NCBI GenBank assembly: GCA_009103225.1
Contig: RHPI01000026.1
Location: forward strand, 549,780-613,779
DNA: 64,000 nt
Source of the DNA: Chlorokybus atmophyticus
Lineage: Eukaryota; Streptophyta; Chlorokybophyceae; Chlorokybales; Chlorokybaceae
Direction: 5' to 3'
The stretch's first letter is position 1; the number at the start of each line of letters is the position of its first letter. A program made the position numbers and the translations under genes. Under the pieces are notes generated by a model, which had not been told where the DNA came from, did not search any database, and saw nothing but the letters and a program-made list of their open reading frames with translations. Shown here one piece after another: positions 44,510 through 62,028 of this stretch.

Positions 44510-47500
44510 TCAGTGCATTGTTTGATTGTTCAAGACGGGGTGCCCATTAACATTATCTTCATCTGTGCGTATCTCCGTCCATGTGGATGCTACACCATCT
44601 GACGCACTATGCGAGCCTTCTGTTTGTGCACGCCCCAAGTCTTCTGCAACCACCCCAAGCGGTGCTGGCGAAATTGTGGGGCGCGCGTAAAACTGGCTGG
44701 CTCGCTTCTCGATATGGAATCGCTCCGTTGCAGCAAGCAGACCCCTCAACTGCACACGACCACAACTTTCTGCTCAAGCTCAGCTACCCAAATAGAGTGC
44801 GAAACGAAATGAGGAGTGCACTCTATAAATTGCTGACCTTTGCATAACCGTAATCGTTGGGCTTGAAATCAGGTTGCTTGATACGCAAATGATTGGCTAT
44901 GTCGCTTATCTCTGCCCAACCATCCTGCCCCGCATTTAACTCTACAGCAGCATAGAGCAGCTCCATCAAAATACTGTCTCTGCGCAGCTTCTTGCCAGTG
45001 GCTCTGTAAACAGGTGCTGCAACAAACTAGATCATCAGCATGTGTGATTGCCGGGGTGATACCTTACAGCCCTTCTGCTTGGTTTCAACAAGATGTGTCG
45101 CGTTTTCAATAAGATACCTGGTATGGGTGGCGGCGTTTTAAACTCCACTACTGCAATCTGCACCTCAGATGCAGTATCGCCGGCAGGATCAGGTGAAGTC
45201 TCCTCTGGTGCAGATGCCTGCTCTAGCATTGGAGAGGCGTCTGCTGCAAAGGGCTCCTCCGAGCCACCCTCATCAGCCTCTTCTGGGACTATCAATCGCA
45301 CTGACCAAAATGTGTTCCCTCTTCTCTCAACATCAAACAAGCCGGTTAATGCTAAAAACTGCCGGAACTGCAGATCAACAGTGGGTCAACACCAGGCAAG
45401 CACTTTAAGGACAGTGGACAGCAGCCTGACCACCTATGATGGCATCTTCACTTACGCGTACAAAGTAACAAGAAACAGTTGAGTGTGTAAGTCCAGGCAA
45501 GCATGCTCATATGCAACCGGGCCAAGTCAAGTTAGCGAGTGTCTTACCGTAGGGAACCCGTAATCCTTGCTTCTAAATGTCGGCAGCTCATGGCTTACGT
45601 ATTGTGCAATGTCATTGATACTAGCCCACCCTTCACTGTCTGCACAGGTTGCAGCGCAGCTGCGAAGCATCGCTAGCATTGTATCATCAACCCGACTGCC
45701 TCCTGCAGAATGCACTTCTGATAATGACATCTGAGTATAATGCACATTGCAAGAGACACCTTCAGAATGACTCAGTGCTTGCAGATGGAAACCATCACAC
45801 TCTCCCAATATCCATATTTGCATTTATCTTACCAGCAAGGATAGGCTCTTCAATGGCTCGCTTGATATGCATAGGCTTCTCTCGGGTAGCTCTGTCCAAG
45901 TCATGTTCCAATGCGCGCTCTTTGTGCGCAAGGGATATGCGGTCTGGACCTATGTAACTACGCTTCTGAACATTGCTGTGGTTCCCTCCAAGCTCCCGTA
46001 CAAAGTACACATGGTCTTTGCGTTTCAACTCAAACAGCCCAGCCGCTTTGAGAAGCTCTCTCAGCTGTATCATTGACGGTCAGTACCACTGGACAGAAAT
46101 GCGCAAGCACTCGTAAAAAGCAACACACCTTCTCGAACCCAAAGTCGCTGGGTCTGACGTGCGGTGCATACTTCAAGACATACTGCGAAATTGCGTACAC
46201 ACTTGCCCAACCATCTTCGTTTGCAGATGCCCTGACTGAGGCTCGCAGCAGCTCCAGGCTTTTAGTATCATCGCGCACATTCCGCTTTTTGTCACCAACA
46301 GCTGCAACATGTACACTCAGCGCCTTGCAAGCCACAACCTTCAGCATTACACACGCATCCATTCGCATGCAAGCACGCAGACACACTCATCCGGCCACAC
46401 GTGCCCGCCCTCACACACATGCATACCTATGGTGCTACTGAGCACGGGTGAATCCGAGGAATCGCACTCGGGCAAGTCATCGAACAATATGAAATGGTCA
46501 CACGCAGCACGAAAGGCCAAAGGAGAATGGGCAGCTCCACTGCCAATAACCAGTTTTCCAGCATCGCGAAGCTTGGCTGCTAAGGGTGTGAAATCGCTAT
46601 CACTTGAAACAATGCAGAAACCATCAAAGTCTTGAGTGTATAACAGACTCATGGCGTCGATGATCATCGACGCGTCTGTAGCATTTTTCCCTAGATAGTG
46701 CCAACGAGTCAGTCAGTCACAAGCCAATTGTGATCTAGTGGCAGGCAAGCGCAGTACATGGCACAACAATGCTTGCCTGTTGTATACTCGAACTGCTGTA
46801 CAGCTTGAATGTTGTAGCGTATACAATACGATTTCCCTGCGAGTCACAGTGATAAGCAGGACACCTCAGTGCGCTTTTAGTCAACATATGGCTGCTATCC
46901 TGCAGCTCGATGTCAGACATGCATGCGAGCATGCATGTGTGCTGCCACGTACAGACTCTCAATGTGGGCTTCATCCAATCCCCATACACGCGCTTGGTTG
47001 CGATCGTGCCATACGCTTGCAGCTCAAAGAGCAATCTGGCAACCATGTCTGCGTTGGCGTTGTCACCATCAATGAGTACTGCAATCTTCTGTGCGGTTGC
47101 TGTGCTTGCTCCCAAGGAACGTATGTGGGACGCGGGGGATGCTGCTGCGCTTGTAGTTTTGCTCGTTTTGATGACATAAGATGCTGAGACCGCTTCAGAA
47201 TTGCCGTACCTGACGGGAAATCCAAAGAACTGCAGATGCACAGGGATTAGCCAAGAATGACCAGTACTGTGTAACTCTGCGCGCTACAGCTGCAGGGGTA
47301 CACCTCTCAACTACATCAAGCATGGTAGAACCATGCATGCAACCATTCATGCCCAATTGCTTTCAACAGCATGAGGTTACGAGGAAGTCACACAGTCGTC
47401 CATACGAAGAGCTGGAAAGACGATTGTGCAATGTGCAGCACGTAGCAACGAGCTTGAGATGGGGCCAATAACAACCTGTCGGCGTACCGCAATTTGGCGA

Positions 47501-47649
47501 AGGGATCGCCTGCGCAACCTGTCATAGTCCCTTGCGGTCGCAGTTGCAACAAACGCAGCACCAGTGCCCGACACTGCGTAAGAACAAGACGCTACAGGAG
47601 GAGGCAGCAGCAGCACCGCTTGCGCGGCCAGGAGCGCAGCTGCAGCCAT
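44510..47649 (-). CDS. NYN-domain nuclease with three OST-HTH/LOTUS domains
   Basis: Nine minus-strand exons (47649-47476, 47229-46953, 46690-46427, 46301-46129, 46064-45833, 45702-45548, 45367-45063, 45003-44838, 44749-44510) join in phase to 661 residues. Residues 1-58 are Ala/Leu-rich then Arg-rich, like an organelle transit peptide. The NYN (LabA/DUF88) domain shows IAVLIDGDNAN (Asp112, Asp114), NATDASMIIDAM (Asp156, Asp162) and SSDSDF (Asp181, Asp183), the acidic PIN-like metal site, so ribonuclease activity is plausible. Three LOTUS domains follow (about residues 245-325, 375-450 and 530-605), each with a GWA-IS/DI-YV...DYGF/Y pattern. LOTUS domains bind RNA, including G-quadruplexes, or protein partners. 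Plant and algal NYN-LOTUS proteins usually act in organelle RNA metabolism or gene silencing; the role here is inferred. Confidence 0.9.
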
Positions 47650-47927
47650 GCCCACCAACAATCCCTGTACGTACCTAGCTAGCTACCTACCTACCCAATG
47701 GCCACCACTTAGGGTGGTAAGACAACCAATGCAACAGGCCCCTGACCTCACGGCCGCCGCCGCCCACGCCGCCACCGCCGGCAACCCTAGCCCGTGTACT
47801 GGAATGCACTTGGGAAATTTTTTTGATGTTGAATGCCAGCGTTGGCGTTGATATCACAGATCGCCGTAGCTAAGCCACATCTGTCTTATCCTCCTTGTCG
47901 CCGGCATTGTCGGAGTGCCTGGGAGTG
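47650..47927. promoter_or_regulatory. Bidirectional promoter NYN-LOTUS / WD40
   Basis: 278 bp between start codons, with an AACCCTAG telo-box-like motif at 47783-47790 and a GCC-rich tract (47752-47780). Confidence 0.55.
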
Positions 47928-50130
47928 ATGACGTCGTCGTCGCTTTTGTCGACTGCGATGGAGGACTTAGCGGCGGCTGACGACGTTGGTGACCCCGACG
48001 CCTACGCCCTGACCATCGTGCAGCAGTACCTCAAAGAACACGGCTACTACGACGGTGAGCGCTCAGCAAGCAGCTAGGGTTTGGGCCTTCATGCACGCTA
48101 GTGCAACCCCCGTCTGCATGCGTTGCAAGCTGCACCCCGTAGCAGCTGATTCAACCACGATATCGTAGTCAGCTGCTACGGGGTCAATGTGCAGCTTGCA
48201 CAGTATGCATTGTCAAGCATGCTTGTATGCATGTTTGGCAAGGTGCATACTGACCCTAGAAGCTGATCTGAATTGGTCAATTCAACTCTACTCGTGAGCT
48301 GACCTGTTCTGTGTGTCCTTGTGCATGTCCCGGATTGCACAGTTCTGGCTGCGCTGGAAGCCGCGAGGTGACAATTGCACGTTTTTGTGGGGCTTACAGT
48401 TTGTGGGACTACTGCTGTACTCATGCAGCAATGATGCCCTTCAACTTTACAAGTGCATGCATTTCAACTTGATTGTATGTAACCGTTAGCTCTAATGGCA
48501 GCGGGCAGACGTATCAAGATGATGTGCTCGGACGAGGCTCGCAGCTGTTGCAGCTGGTATATGATCACATGGAGCGGCAAGCTCAAGGGCCTTCTGATGG
48601 AGAGATAGCTGCTAGACACGAAGAATCTCAATTGGTAAGCCTCATGTTTGGTACTTGAGCATTGCAGACTGTGTGCATGGTGCCGTGTGTGCTGGCGTGT
48701 GTGCACTTCCCTGCGTGCATGAACGCAAGATTTGAACTTGCGTTAAACATTGCAGTTGAGGCCTGGTTCAGGAGGGTTTGCAGAACGCCAGCTGTCGTCT
48801 TTAGACAGTCTGCATGTCGTCAATATACTCACTGTGCGTTGGTGCCCAGGTGAGAGAATGGTTGTTGATGTTACTCTAAGCTGCTTGCCATGTTGTCTTG
48901 TGTCGTCTCTGGCATTGACTGGTTCCAGTCGTGCAGGAACCTCCCTTATAGCCACAGGGGCTGCTGATTCCGTGCTGCGGCTAATAGACACGGCGACCGG
49001 GACAGTTGTACTGGCGACCATTGCCGGTGCGGGCGGGCTTCTGTCAATGGACTTTCACCCCAAACCAAGGTATACACACAGGAACATGCATGCGCTTGCT
49101 GGTTGCATTCTGACAAGGCTATCTGGAGTGGTTGCTATGTGAGCTTTCAGTATCTGCTCATGACCATGCATGTTCTGACATGGCCACTGGCAGGCCCGAT
49201 GACCGTCGGGTGCTGGTTGGTTACATGGACGGGTCTCATTCCATTGTTGACGCCAGCAGCGGCAGCGTCTTGCAGCAATTTCGAGTGCACCGAAAATATG
49301 TTGCTCGGGTGCGCTGGTCGCTGGACGGTGGATGCTTTGCAACTGCCAGCTATGACAATACTGTTGGTATTTACGATAGACCGTCGGGTGAGTAAAGAGC
49401 ATTTCTGCAAGCTGACTCGTCACTACTTGCTGAGACTGTACAATGCAGATGAAAATGAGTACAAATTGAGCAAGCAGTTGACTTTTGAAGGCATCATCGA
49501 TGGCATAGCTTTTCTTGAGAACAAAGTTCTTGTTGTGGCCGTGCGAGCAGACAACCGCTTGCACTTTATCCATGTCACTGAGCAGTTTCGCGACGAAACT
49601 TTCAACATGAATGCCAACAACGATGAGCATGTCTCTTTCAATGTGAGCGACATTTCCGTCAGCCCGGATGGCCACCTGTTGCTGGTGTCCACTGATGGAC
49701 CCCGTATGATCCTGTTCACAATTCAACCCTGGAAACAGGTACGGTGGTAGCAAGTTAAGTCGCTCTACGTGCACGTTGTACTCGCTATGCCACCGCATAA
49801 GATGCACGCAGGCACACACGCAGTAGCATACGCTCACTATGTTGTTGTGCAAGTTAATGTATCGCGCATGTTTCTTAGGTGCGCAACTTCTACGGGTATG
49901 TGAATGAGCCTTTGACACAACATCGACATGCCTGGCATCCAGATGGTCGGTATATCTACGCGACATCCTCGGACTTGTCGGTGTACGTGTACGACATCGG
50001 GACACAGAAGCTAGTCCACAAGCTGGCTGGCCATGCGGGCATTGTGCGCGATCTGAGTTGCAACCCCGACACTGGCATGCTCGCCACTGTCAGTTTTGAC
50101 AAGACCGTGCGCTGTTGGGGTGATAAGTAG
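47928..50130 (+). CDS. LisH/WD40-repeat protein
   Basis: Eight exons (47928-48054, 48343-48367, 48490-48634, 48756-48849, 48937-49069, 49194-49387, 49449-49738, 49879-50130) join in phase to 419 residues. Exon 2 is a 25-base micro-exon. The N-terminus carries a LisH-like helix (DAYALTIVQQYLKEHGYYD, completed by the micro-exon as VLAALEAA). WD40 blades follow: ILTVRWCP, LIATGAADSVLRLID, RVRWSLDGGCFATASYDNTVGIYD, DISVSPDGHLLLVSTDG, HAWHPDGRYIYATSSDLSVYVYD and VRDLSCNPDTGMLATVSFDKTVRCW, ending at the last blade. LisH drives dimerisation and the propeller is a protein-binding platform; the partner is unknown. The first ATG is at 47928, and the ATG at 47958 (GCGATGG) is a better-context alternative. 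Confidence 0.88.
48124..48200. repeat. Hairpin in WD40 gene intron 1
   Basis: TGCAAGCTGCA + CCCCGTAGCAGCTGA (48124-48149) pair with TCAGCTGCTACGGGG + TGCAGCTTGCA (48169-48200), all 26 pairs matching, with only a 6-nt bulge (48184-48189) and a 19-nt loop that itself contains ACGATATCGT. Confidence 0.95.
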
Positions 50131-50656
50131 TGAAAGTACTGCCGTGGAATGCTGACAGATCACTAAAACACCAGCTGAAGTTCCTTGTGCGAGACCAGAC
50201 AAGAAGGTGAGATGAATCTTTCCTTTTTGGTGCGCGTGTGTGCGTGCCTGAGGTGCAAGTGTAGCGTCTGAGGTTGGTGTGTCAGTGAGGCAGCGTCCAG
50301 CTTTTGCTTTGCTGCTTTCAGCACAGGCATGCAAACATCACACCGGACGGCTGAGCTATGGCAAACACGTCCTGCGCAAGTGCCATGCCAGAAACTGTCG
50401 TAATTATCGCGGTCGTTTGTAGTCGTTGTTAGTTTGGCTGCTTTAAGAATTTAAAAGCAAGCGAAGTACTGGGGATTAAAGTCTCGTTTGCGCTAGTCTA
50501 CGGATGTCAGCTATACCTCGGTTGTTGACTGTTCTGGCAGGCGGTTGCTTGCAACTGCGTCCATACCATAGCAACTCATTTACAACAGCAACCGACTTGT
50601 GCATGCCACAGGGCTGCAGTCTGTCAAGTCATTAACACTGTTGTGGTGTTATGTAG
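50131..50656. other. WD40 gene 3' region and spacer
   Basis: No gene seen; it probably contains the WD40 3' UTR. Confidence 0.4.
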
Positions 50657-51118
50657 GTGCCAGTTGACAGAGACTCTGCGAAACCCCAAGTTACAACTCA
50701 CCCTACCTCGCGCTGCATTGTGGTCTGTGCTTATGTGACCGCGGCGGAGACGCTGGGCACGCTGGGTGGGGCGTTCCACGCCCTCATCGCCAGGTGCGCC
50801 CGGCAGGCGGTCTACACGCGTGGCCTCACCCTGGGGCGTCTGAGCGGGTTCGTGGCGCTGTATCGCCAACGCATGGCGTGCGCCCTGCAGCGGGCGCAAG
50901 GGATGGCGCTGCTGGAGCGAGGTGCGGCCGCCGTGGTGGCTGCACCGGGCTGGGCGCCGCTGCAAACGGTGCCACCAACGGCGGAGGAGGATGCGGTGCT
51001 CGCTGGCTACGGGCCCCATGTAGGCGTTGAGTTGTCTCCTGTGTTTGGGTTACCTGCTGTGTGTGTTAGGCATGGACAGAACCCGGACCCTCTTGTGTAT
51101 TGCGTGCAATCGATATAA
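50657..51118 (+). CDS. Uncharacterised GC-rich ORF
   Basis: A 153-codon ORF whose middle (about 50735-51010) has strong G/C third-position bias (GCG, CTG, GGC and GCC runs) unlike the surrounding DNA, suggesting genuine coding sequence. It reads AAETLGTLGGAFHALIARCA and VALYRQRMACALQRAQG, an Ala/Arg-rich helical protein without a family I recognise. The GC-rich part ends at a possible donor (CAT|GTAGGC, 51019), so it may be one exon of a gene whose other exons I cannot define. The start at 50657 is simply the first ATG. Confidence 0.4.
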   Translation: MPVDRDSAKPQVTTHPTSRCIVVCAYVTAAETLGTLGGAFHALIARCARQAVYTRGLTLGRLSGFVALYRQRMACALQRAQGMALLERGAAAVVAAPGWAPLQTVPPTAEEDAVLAGYGPHVGVELSPVFGLPAVCVRHGQNPDPLVYCVQSI

Positions 51119-51714
51119 GTTGTGCTTACGTGACCTGTTGCAATGCGCATGTTCCTTGAGACATCTTGTTCTCTCTCAAATCCTGGTAGAGACGAGAGAG
51201 CAGCGTGTTCATCAGTACTTAATGGTACTTCATTGTCATTCTCTTGCTACCGCTTCCGCTTCGCTGTCTACCACAACAAAGCTGTACAGAGATGGTACTT
51301 TCATGTGTCTGCTGAAGGTTAGGGCTTCTTTGCCATGTTAGTTATATGGCCAGTGTGGCTGACTGGGATTGATCAGCTGGCTGGAATGTGATTGACCCAT
51401 GCAAGAAAAGACAAGGTAGCTTGCAAGCATGCGCGCAAACAGGTCCCAGCAATCAGGACGTTTTTCGTTTCAGAGCACAGCAACGTTGAGCACATGCCTA
51501 ACATGGTTGCGGATATGCTGCTGTTTGGGCAATGCATGCTCGTAGTTACTCTGCGCATATTCTGTACACTGCTGCTGTGTATGGGCATGTGCATGTCGAC
51601 TAACTGAGTGCGCATGCAGACTCGTTTTGAGCATGTATGATACAGCACCCAGTATACGCAAGTGCGTGTCTGCATCTGTTTGTGTGAAGCGTAAGAATGC
51701 CAAGGTGTGCAATG
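51119..51714. other. Spacer
   Basis: No gene recognised. A possible continuation exon of the ORF above (after CTGGTAG at 51188) cannot be supported. Confidence 0.35.
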
Positions 51715-52689
51715 TCAAGCCAACAACACCAATGCACAAGTTACACAAATTGGGGGGCCCAGAACAGCGCTAGCTACAGCTAGACCAGGAAAACATTGAT
51801 GAGTCGTCAATAGGCAGGGCAGGGCAGGGCATGTACACAGTGCATGCTGCATTGGCCCCGCAGACTTGCACATTGCATCTACATATCTAGGCGTTCCAGT
51901 GCCACATATCTGTATAGGTTGTTTATTATGCAGACCCTGACATCCTTGAGCCGAACTGAGCTCCGCTGCACTCCCGATTGTCAGCTTTACAACAAACGCA
52001 GCACCAACAGTACTGCATTCACAGTATTGTACGCGAAGCTGATAGGACATGCGAACGCTAAGCTGTCTGTCTGTCGAATCATGCCCACATGACTGCTCAG
52101 AGGACACTGAATTGCATCCTACAGCAGACGTAGACATTGTACTTGCACAGTATGTGCATGGCCATCCATCACTGGTATGGACGACCAACAAGCAACAAGT
52201 TGCCTCACGCACGGCACAGCAGCCCATGTGGGCAGGTAATGACAAAAGTGTGCTTGTGCATGCATGTCTGTCGGGGAAGGCTAGTTGATGTAGAGTAGCG
52301 AAGTAGCACAGCCCGGGGGTAACAATGGTGATGTGTACCAGTGTGGGTGAAATGCTTGAGTGATGTGCATATTGCATGCGTGTGCACAACAGCACGTCAT
52401 AAATAGCCTGTACGCAGTGTTGGTCGCCTTCATCAGCATTCACCACACACCGTACCATACCCTTTATATACACTGAGCCCAATGCGCAGTGATGGAAATA
52501 GCATGACTGCCAAGTGGCAAGGCCATCTGATGTCACGGCAAGTTCTTCCTGCAAGTGGTCAATACTTGCTAGAACTGGGACATACACATTAGTCCATTGA
52601 TCGCACAAGCATCTACAATGCACGACCAAAGATTCGTCTACTTTTATACTTATAGCTTTGCACTTTCGTAACCTGAGCTGGAAACCCAC
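51715..52689 (-). CDS. Long unassigned ORF, doubtful
   Basis: A 324-codon open frame on the minus strand downstream of the TrmH gene, Cys/His/Ser-rich (for example VHCRCLCDQWTNVYVPVL). I recognise no domain. Codon use and composition resemble the non-coding neighbourhood, and the plus strand is largely blocked. It could be chance or a transcribed 3' region. Kept only because of its length. Confidence 0.2.
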   Translation of the reverse strand: MGFQLRLRKCKAISIKVDESLVVHCRCLCDQWTNVYVPVLASIDHLQEELAVTSDGLATWQSCYFHHCALGSVYIKGMVRCVVNADEGDQHCVQAIYDVLLCTRMQYAHHSSISPTLVHITIVTPGLCYFATLHQLAFPDRHACTSTLLSLPAHMGCCAVREATCCLLVVHTSDGWPCTYCASTMSTSAVGCNSVSSEQSCGHDSTDRQLSVRMSYQLRVQYCECSTVGAAFVVKLTIGSAAELSSAQGCQGLHNKQPIQICGTGTPRYVDAMCKSAGPMQHALCTCPALPCLLTTHQCFPGLAVASAVLGPPICVTCALVLLA

Positions 52690-52858
52690 AAACCTGCCAT
52701 ATGCAACCTTGAGTCAGCGCAAGGCCGGAACATATACATCAGTATACAGAGAGTCTGACCTCCAGTGCAGGCGACATCCTTGAAGATGCATATTTTGAAA
52801 AATATGTGTGAAGAACAACCGTGTCTTCAACTGTGGTTTGCAGGTGTGTAGGGCCATG

Positions 52859-54149
52859 TCATTCACAGAAAACAGCACCAAGTACGGTATCCTCATCGAC
52901 ATATTGCGTGCCATCATCCAGCAAGTCACTGTGCTCTCGTTGATCTTGCCGCTGTTGCTGCATGTTCTTGGCCTGTTGTGCATCTAGTTGTTCCTGCCAA
53001 GATGGCCGGCTACCAACCACAAACTTGTTGCCTTGCCTTTGTCGCTCCTGGAAGCCAGCCCACACTGCACAGACAAAAAATGACCTGTAAGTTGTTTCTG
53101 TGAGTAGATATGAGGAGTAGATATGCTGCTGGCTCACATGCAAAGTGGTGGAACACTATCGAGGCCGCTACAGCCACATTTAGTGAAGCCGTCCCGGAGC
53201 CATACTGCTGTATGTACACAAATTCATCGCATATCGCCATCTGCTTGCTTGACAAACCACTCCCCTGCAAGTAATGCATGCATTCAATGCTGCAAGTCCT
53301 GTGTAAGATCTTGTATGACCAGTGGTGCTACCTCATTGCCAAGCAGAAAGGCTGTTGAGCCTTGGAAGGGGTGTTCTTGCACTGGTCTGCATACACAATA
53401 AGGTGGTTTCTACCACTACGACTGCAGCTTTGAACACTGCATTGAGCATGCCTACCTGGCGCTGTCAACTATCTCTATTCCACAGATTGTGCAACCCAAG
53501 CGTTTCAGGTACTCTCTGGCTTCATCCAGGCTGTGAACGTGCCTAAATTTGACAAAGTCTGCTGCTCCATGACTGCCTACAGAGTTATGTTGGCACAAGC
53601 TGAAGGGTTAGGTAAGCAGCGTTGTAGCCTTCACAGTAAATGACGCGCAGTCCTTGTGCAAATGCACACGCATGCCCAATGCTTGCATGCACACCGAGCA
53701 TGCTGACAAATGCACACCAAGACGCATTGGTAAGAGAACGAATTGCTCTCATTGATTGCATGGGGGATGCAACCAGCGTACCAAAAGTGTTGAAGCGCTT
53801 TTCTCCCACTACCAACACCTCAGAGACGCCGAATGCGCTGCAGCAGCGTGCCAAAGTGCCCAAGTTATGCCTCTGTAGACACAGACGAGATCAACAGCTT
53901 GAAACCCGATACATTGCGTGCTATCTCCTTCTACCCCAATCACATGCATGCACTTGAACCACTCACCTTGCCAATGTTATACACCACGAGATAGCTTCTG
54001 CTTGCCGTGTCCTGCGCCACAACCCCGAGCCCCTTTACTGAGTCAGCCACAATCCCACTGCTCGCTCCTCGTTCAACAACCTCCTCGTCGCCGTTATCGT
54101 TCTCCTCCTGCTCCTCAGCCTGCTGCTCCGCCGCCGCCGGAATTTCCAT
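52859..54149 (-). CDS. SpoU/TrmH-family RNA 2'-O-ribose methyltransferase
   Basis: Six minus-strand exons (54149-53967, 53872-53782, 53576-53456, 53386-53332, 53264-53138, 53064-52859) join in phase to 260 residues. The N-terminus is acidic (about 35 residues, Glu-rich). SPOUT motif 1 is HNLGTLARCCSAFGVSEVLV, motif 2 spans an exon junction as FLLGNEGSGLS, and motif 3 is GTASLNVAVAASIVFHH. These form the trefoil-knot AdoMet site, so the enzyme methylates ribose 2'-OH in tRNA or rRNA; the target position is unknown. The C-terminal about 70 residues are Gln/Asp-rich and charged, a lineage-specific tail. It is divergent from the alanine aminotransferase over 440 bp. Confidence 0.9.
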
Positions 54150-54589
54150 TGGCACCTAAACAACTTCCAGCTTGCAACGCCAGCCTTGAAGGTTAGCGTT
54201 TGAACTTGGAAGTTCGTTCGCCTTAGCATTCAATGCCTGTGGCTTTATGCGTACGGCGAACGAAGTCAAGCCTTCGTACAAGTCGCCTGCAGATCACTGA
54301 TCTGAGATCAGCACGAAAAGTTGGTACACATGGGTAGAGTTATTTCCTCTGCCTACTTGCCATCGTCCGACGTGGCGTTGCTTCGGTTTGCGCTTATCTC
54401 CTCGACGAGGACGTCAGTGTGCGCGTCATCGTCGAGCTTATCCGCAGCGGCGGCGAGGCCAAAATTAGGGTTTTGAAAGATTAGGGTTTGCCAGGGAGTG
54501 TCGCCTGCGGCGGCGGCGGCGGCTGGAGGGGAGGAGGACAGGGGAGAGGAGACGGGGTTTGTGGCCTCTGTGTTGGTGGTTGTTTGGTC
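54150..54589. promoter_or_regulatory. Bidirectional promoter TrmH / AlaAT with telo-boxes
   Basis: Two plant-telomere-like boxes, TTAGGGTTTT (54465-54474) and TTAGGGTTT (54481-54489), are 16 bp apart and about 100 bp upstream of the AlaAT ATG. A GGC-rich tract (54510-54535) follows. Confidence 0.6.
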
Positions 54590-57619
<3,030 letters not shown>

Positions 57620-58427
57620 CACCTGTCCTGCGTTGCACAAGATGCAAGTGTCAGCTTAACTGGCATAGCAGCATCAAGAACGCTGGCGTCGCAGCGCTTG
57701 TGTATAGCAGCTGATGTAGTATGTAGACTGGTAGCAGTGATAGTGCATGCCGTCTGGCACCAGAGATGTTGAGGACAGGTGTGGAATTGAATTGTGCTCT
57801 CCTTCGTCTTTCGCATGTATGCCTGTACAGATCTGAAGCCATTTCAGGGCCGGTGATAGCAGCATGCAATGCATTGCACATGGGTTCAGTCCGCGCCATA
57901 CACCCGCACACAGTCATGCACTAGCGGCGCTAGTCTAGCGCGCGCAATCGTGTGTGCCTGCATGTGCGCACACGCACTCGCGTGCGTGTGTGCCAATGCA
58001 CGCACACACGCATGGACACACGTGTTTGTTGCTTGGCAGATGTGTCTTGTGAGCAGCGTCTCGATGTTCTTGCGCCAATAATGTGCTGGTTGTCAACCGA
58101 AGCAGGAACAGCTGCAACAGGGCACAGATGGCAGCTGCTGCGGCAGTGGATCTCTCTCTTAGCGTTGAAAAAGCAGGTACTGATGGGCCATACGCGAGAC
58201 TGTCAGTGGCTTGCTAATACTGGCCATGCACAGTGCAGGCTGTTCCTCTACTCGCGCACTGTCTAAGCAACATGCGGAACCGTGATTGTGATTGTAATGA
58301 CAAGACAGGAAGTAGACTGGACTGAAGTAAGGGATCTCAATGAGAAGGTCAGCATGGACCTGTGCAAGCAAGTTGTGCATCGAAGTAGCATATTGCTGTG
58401 CTGTGCAAGTGGCAGTGGGCGCGATTA
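57620..58427. other. Convergent 3' region AlaAT / RUVBL1
   Basis: No gene seen. It contains an alternating purine/pyrimidine palindrome (about 57966-57993, GCGCACACGCAC / GTGCGTGTGTGC) of the kind that can adopt Z-DNA or cruciform structure. Confidence 0.5.
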
Positions 58428-62028
<3,601 letters not shown>

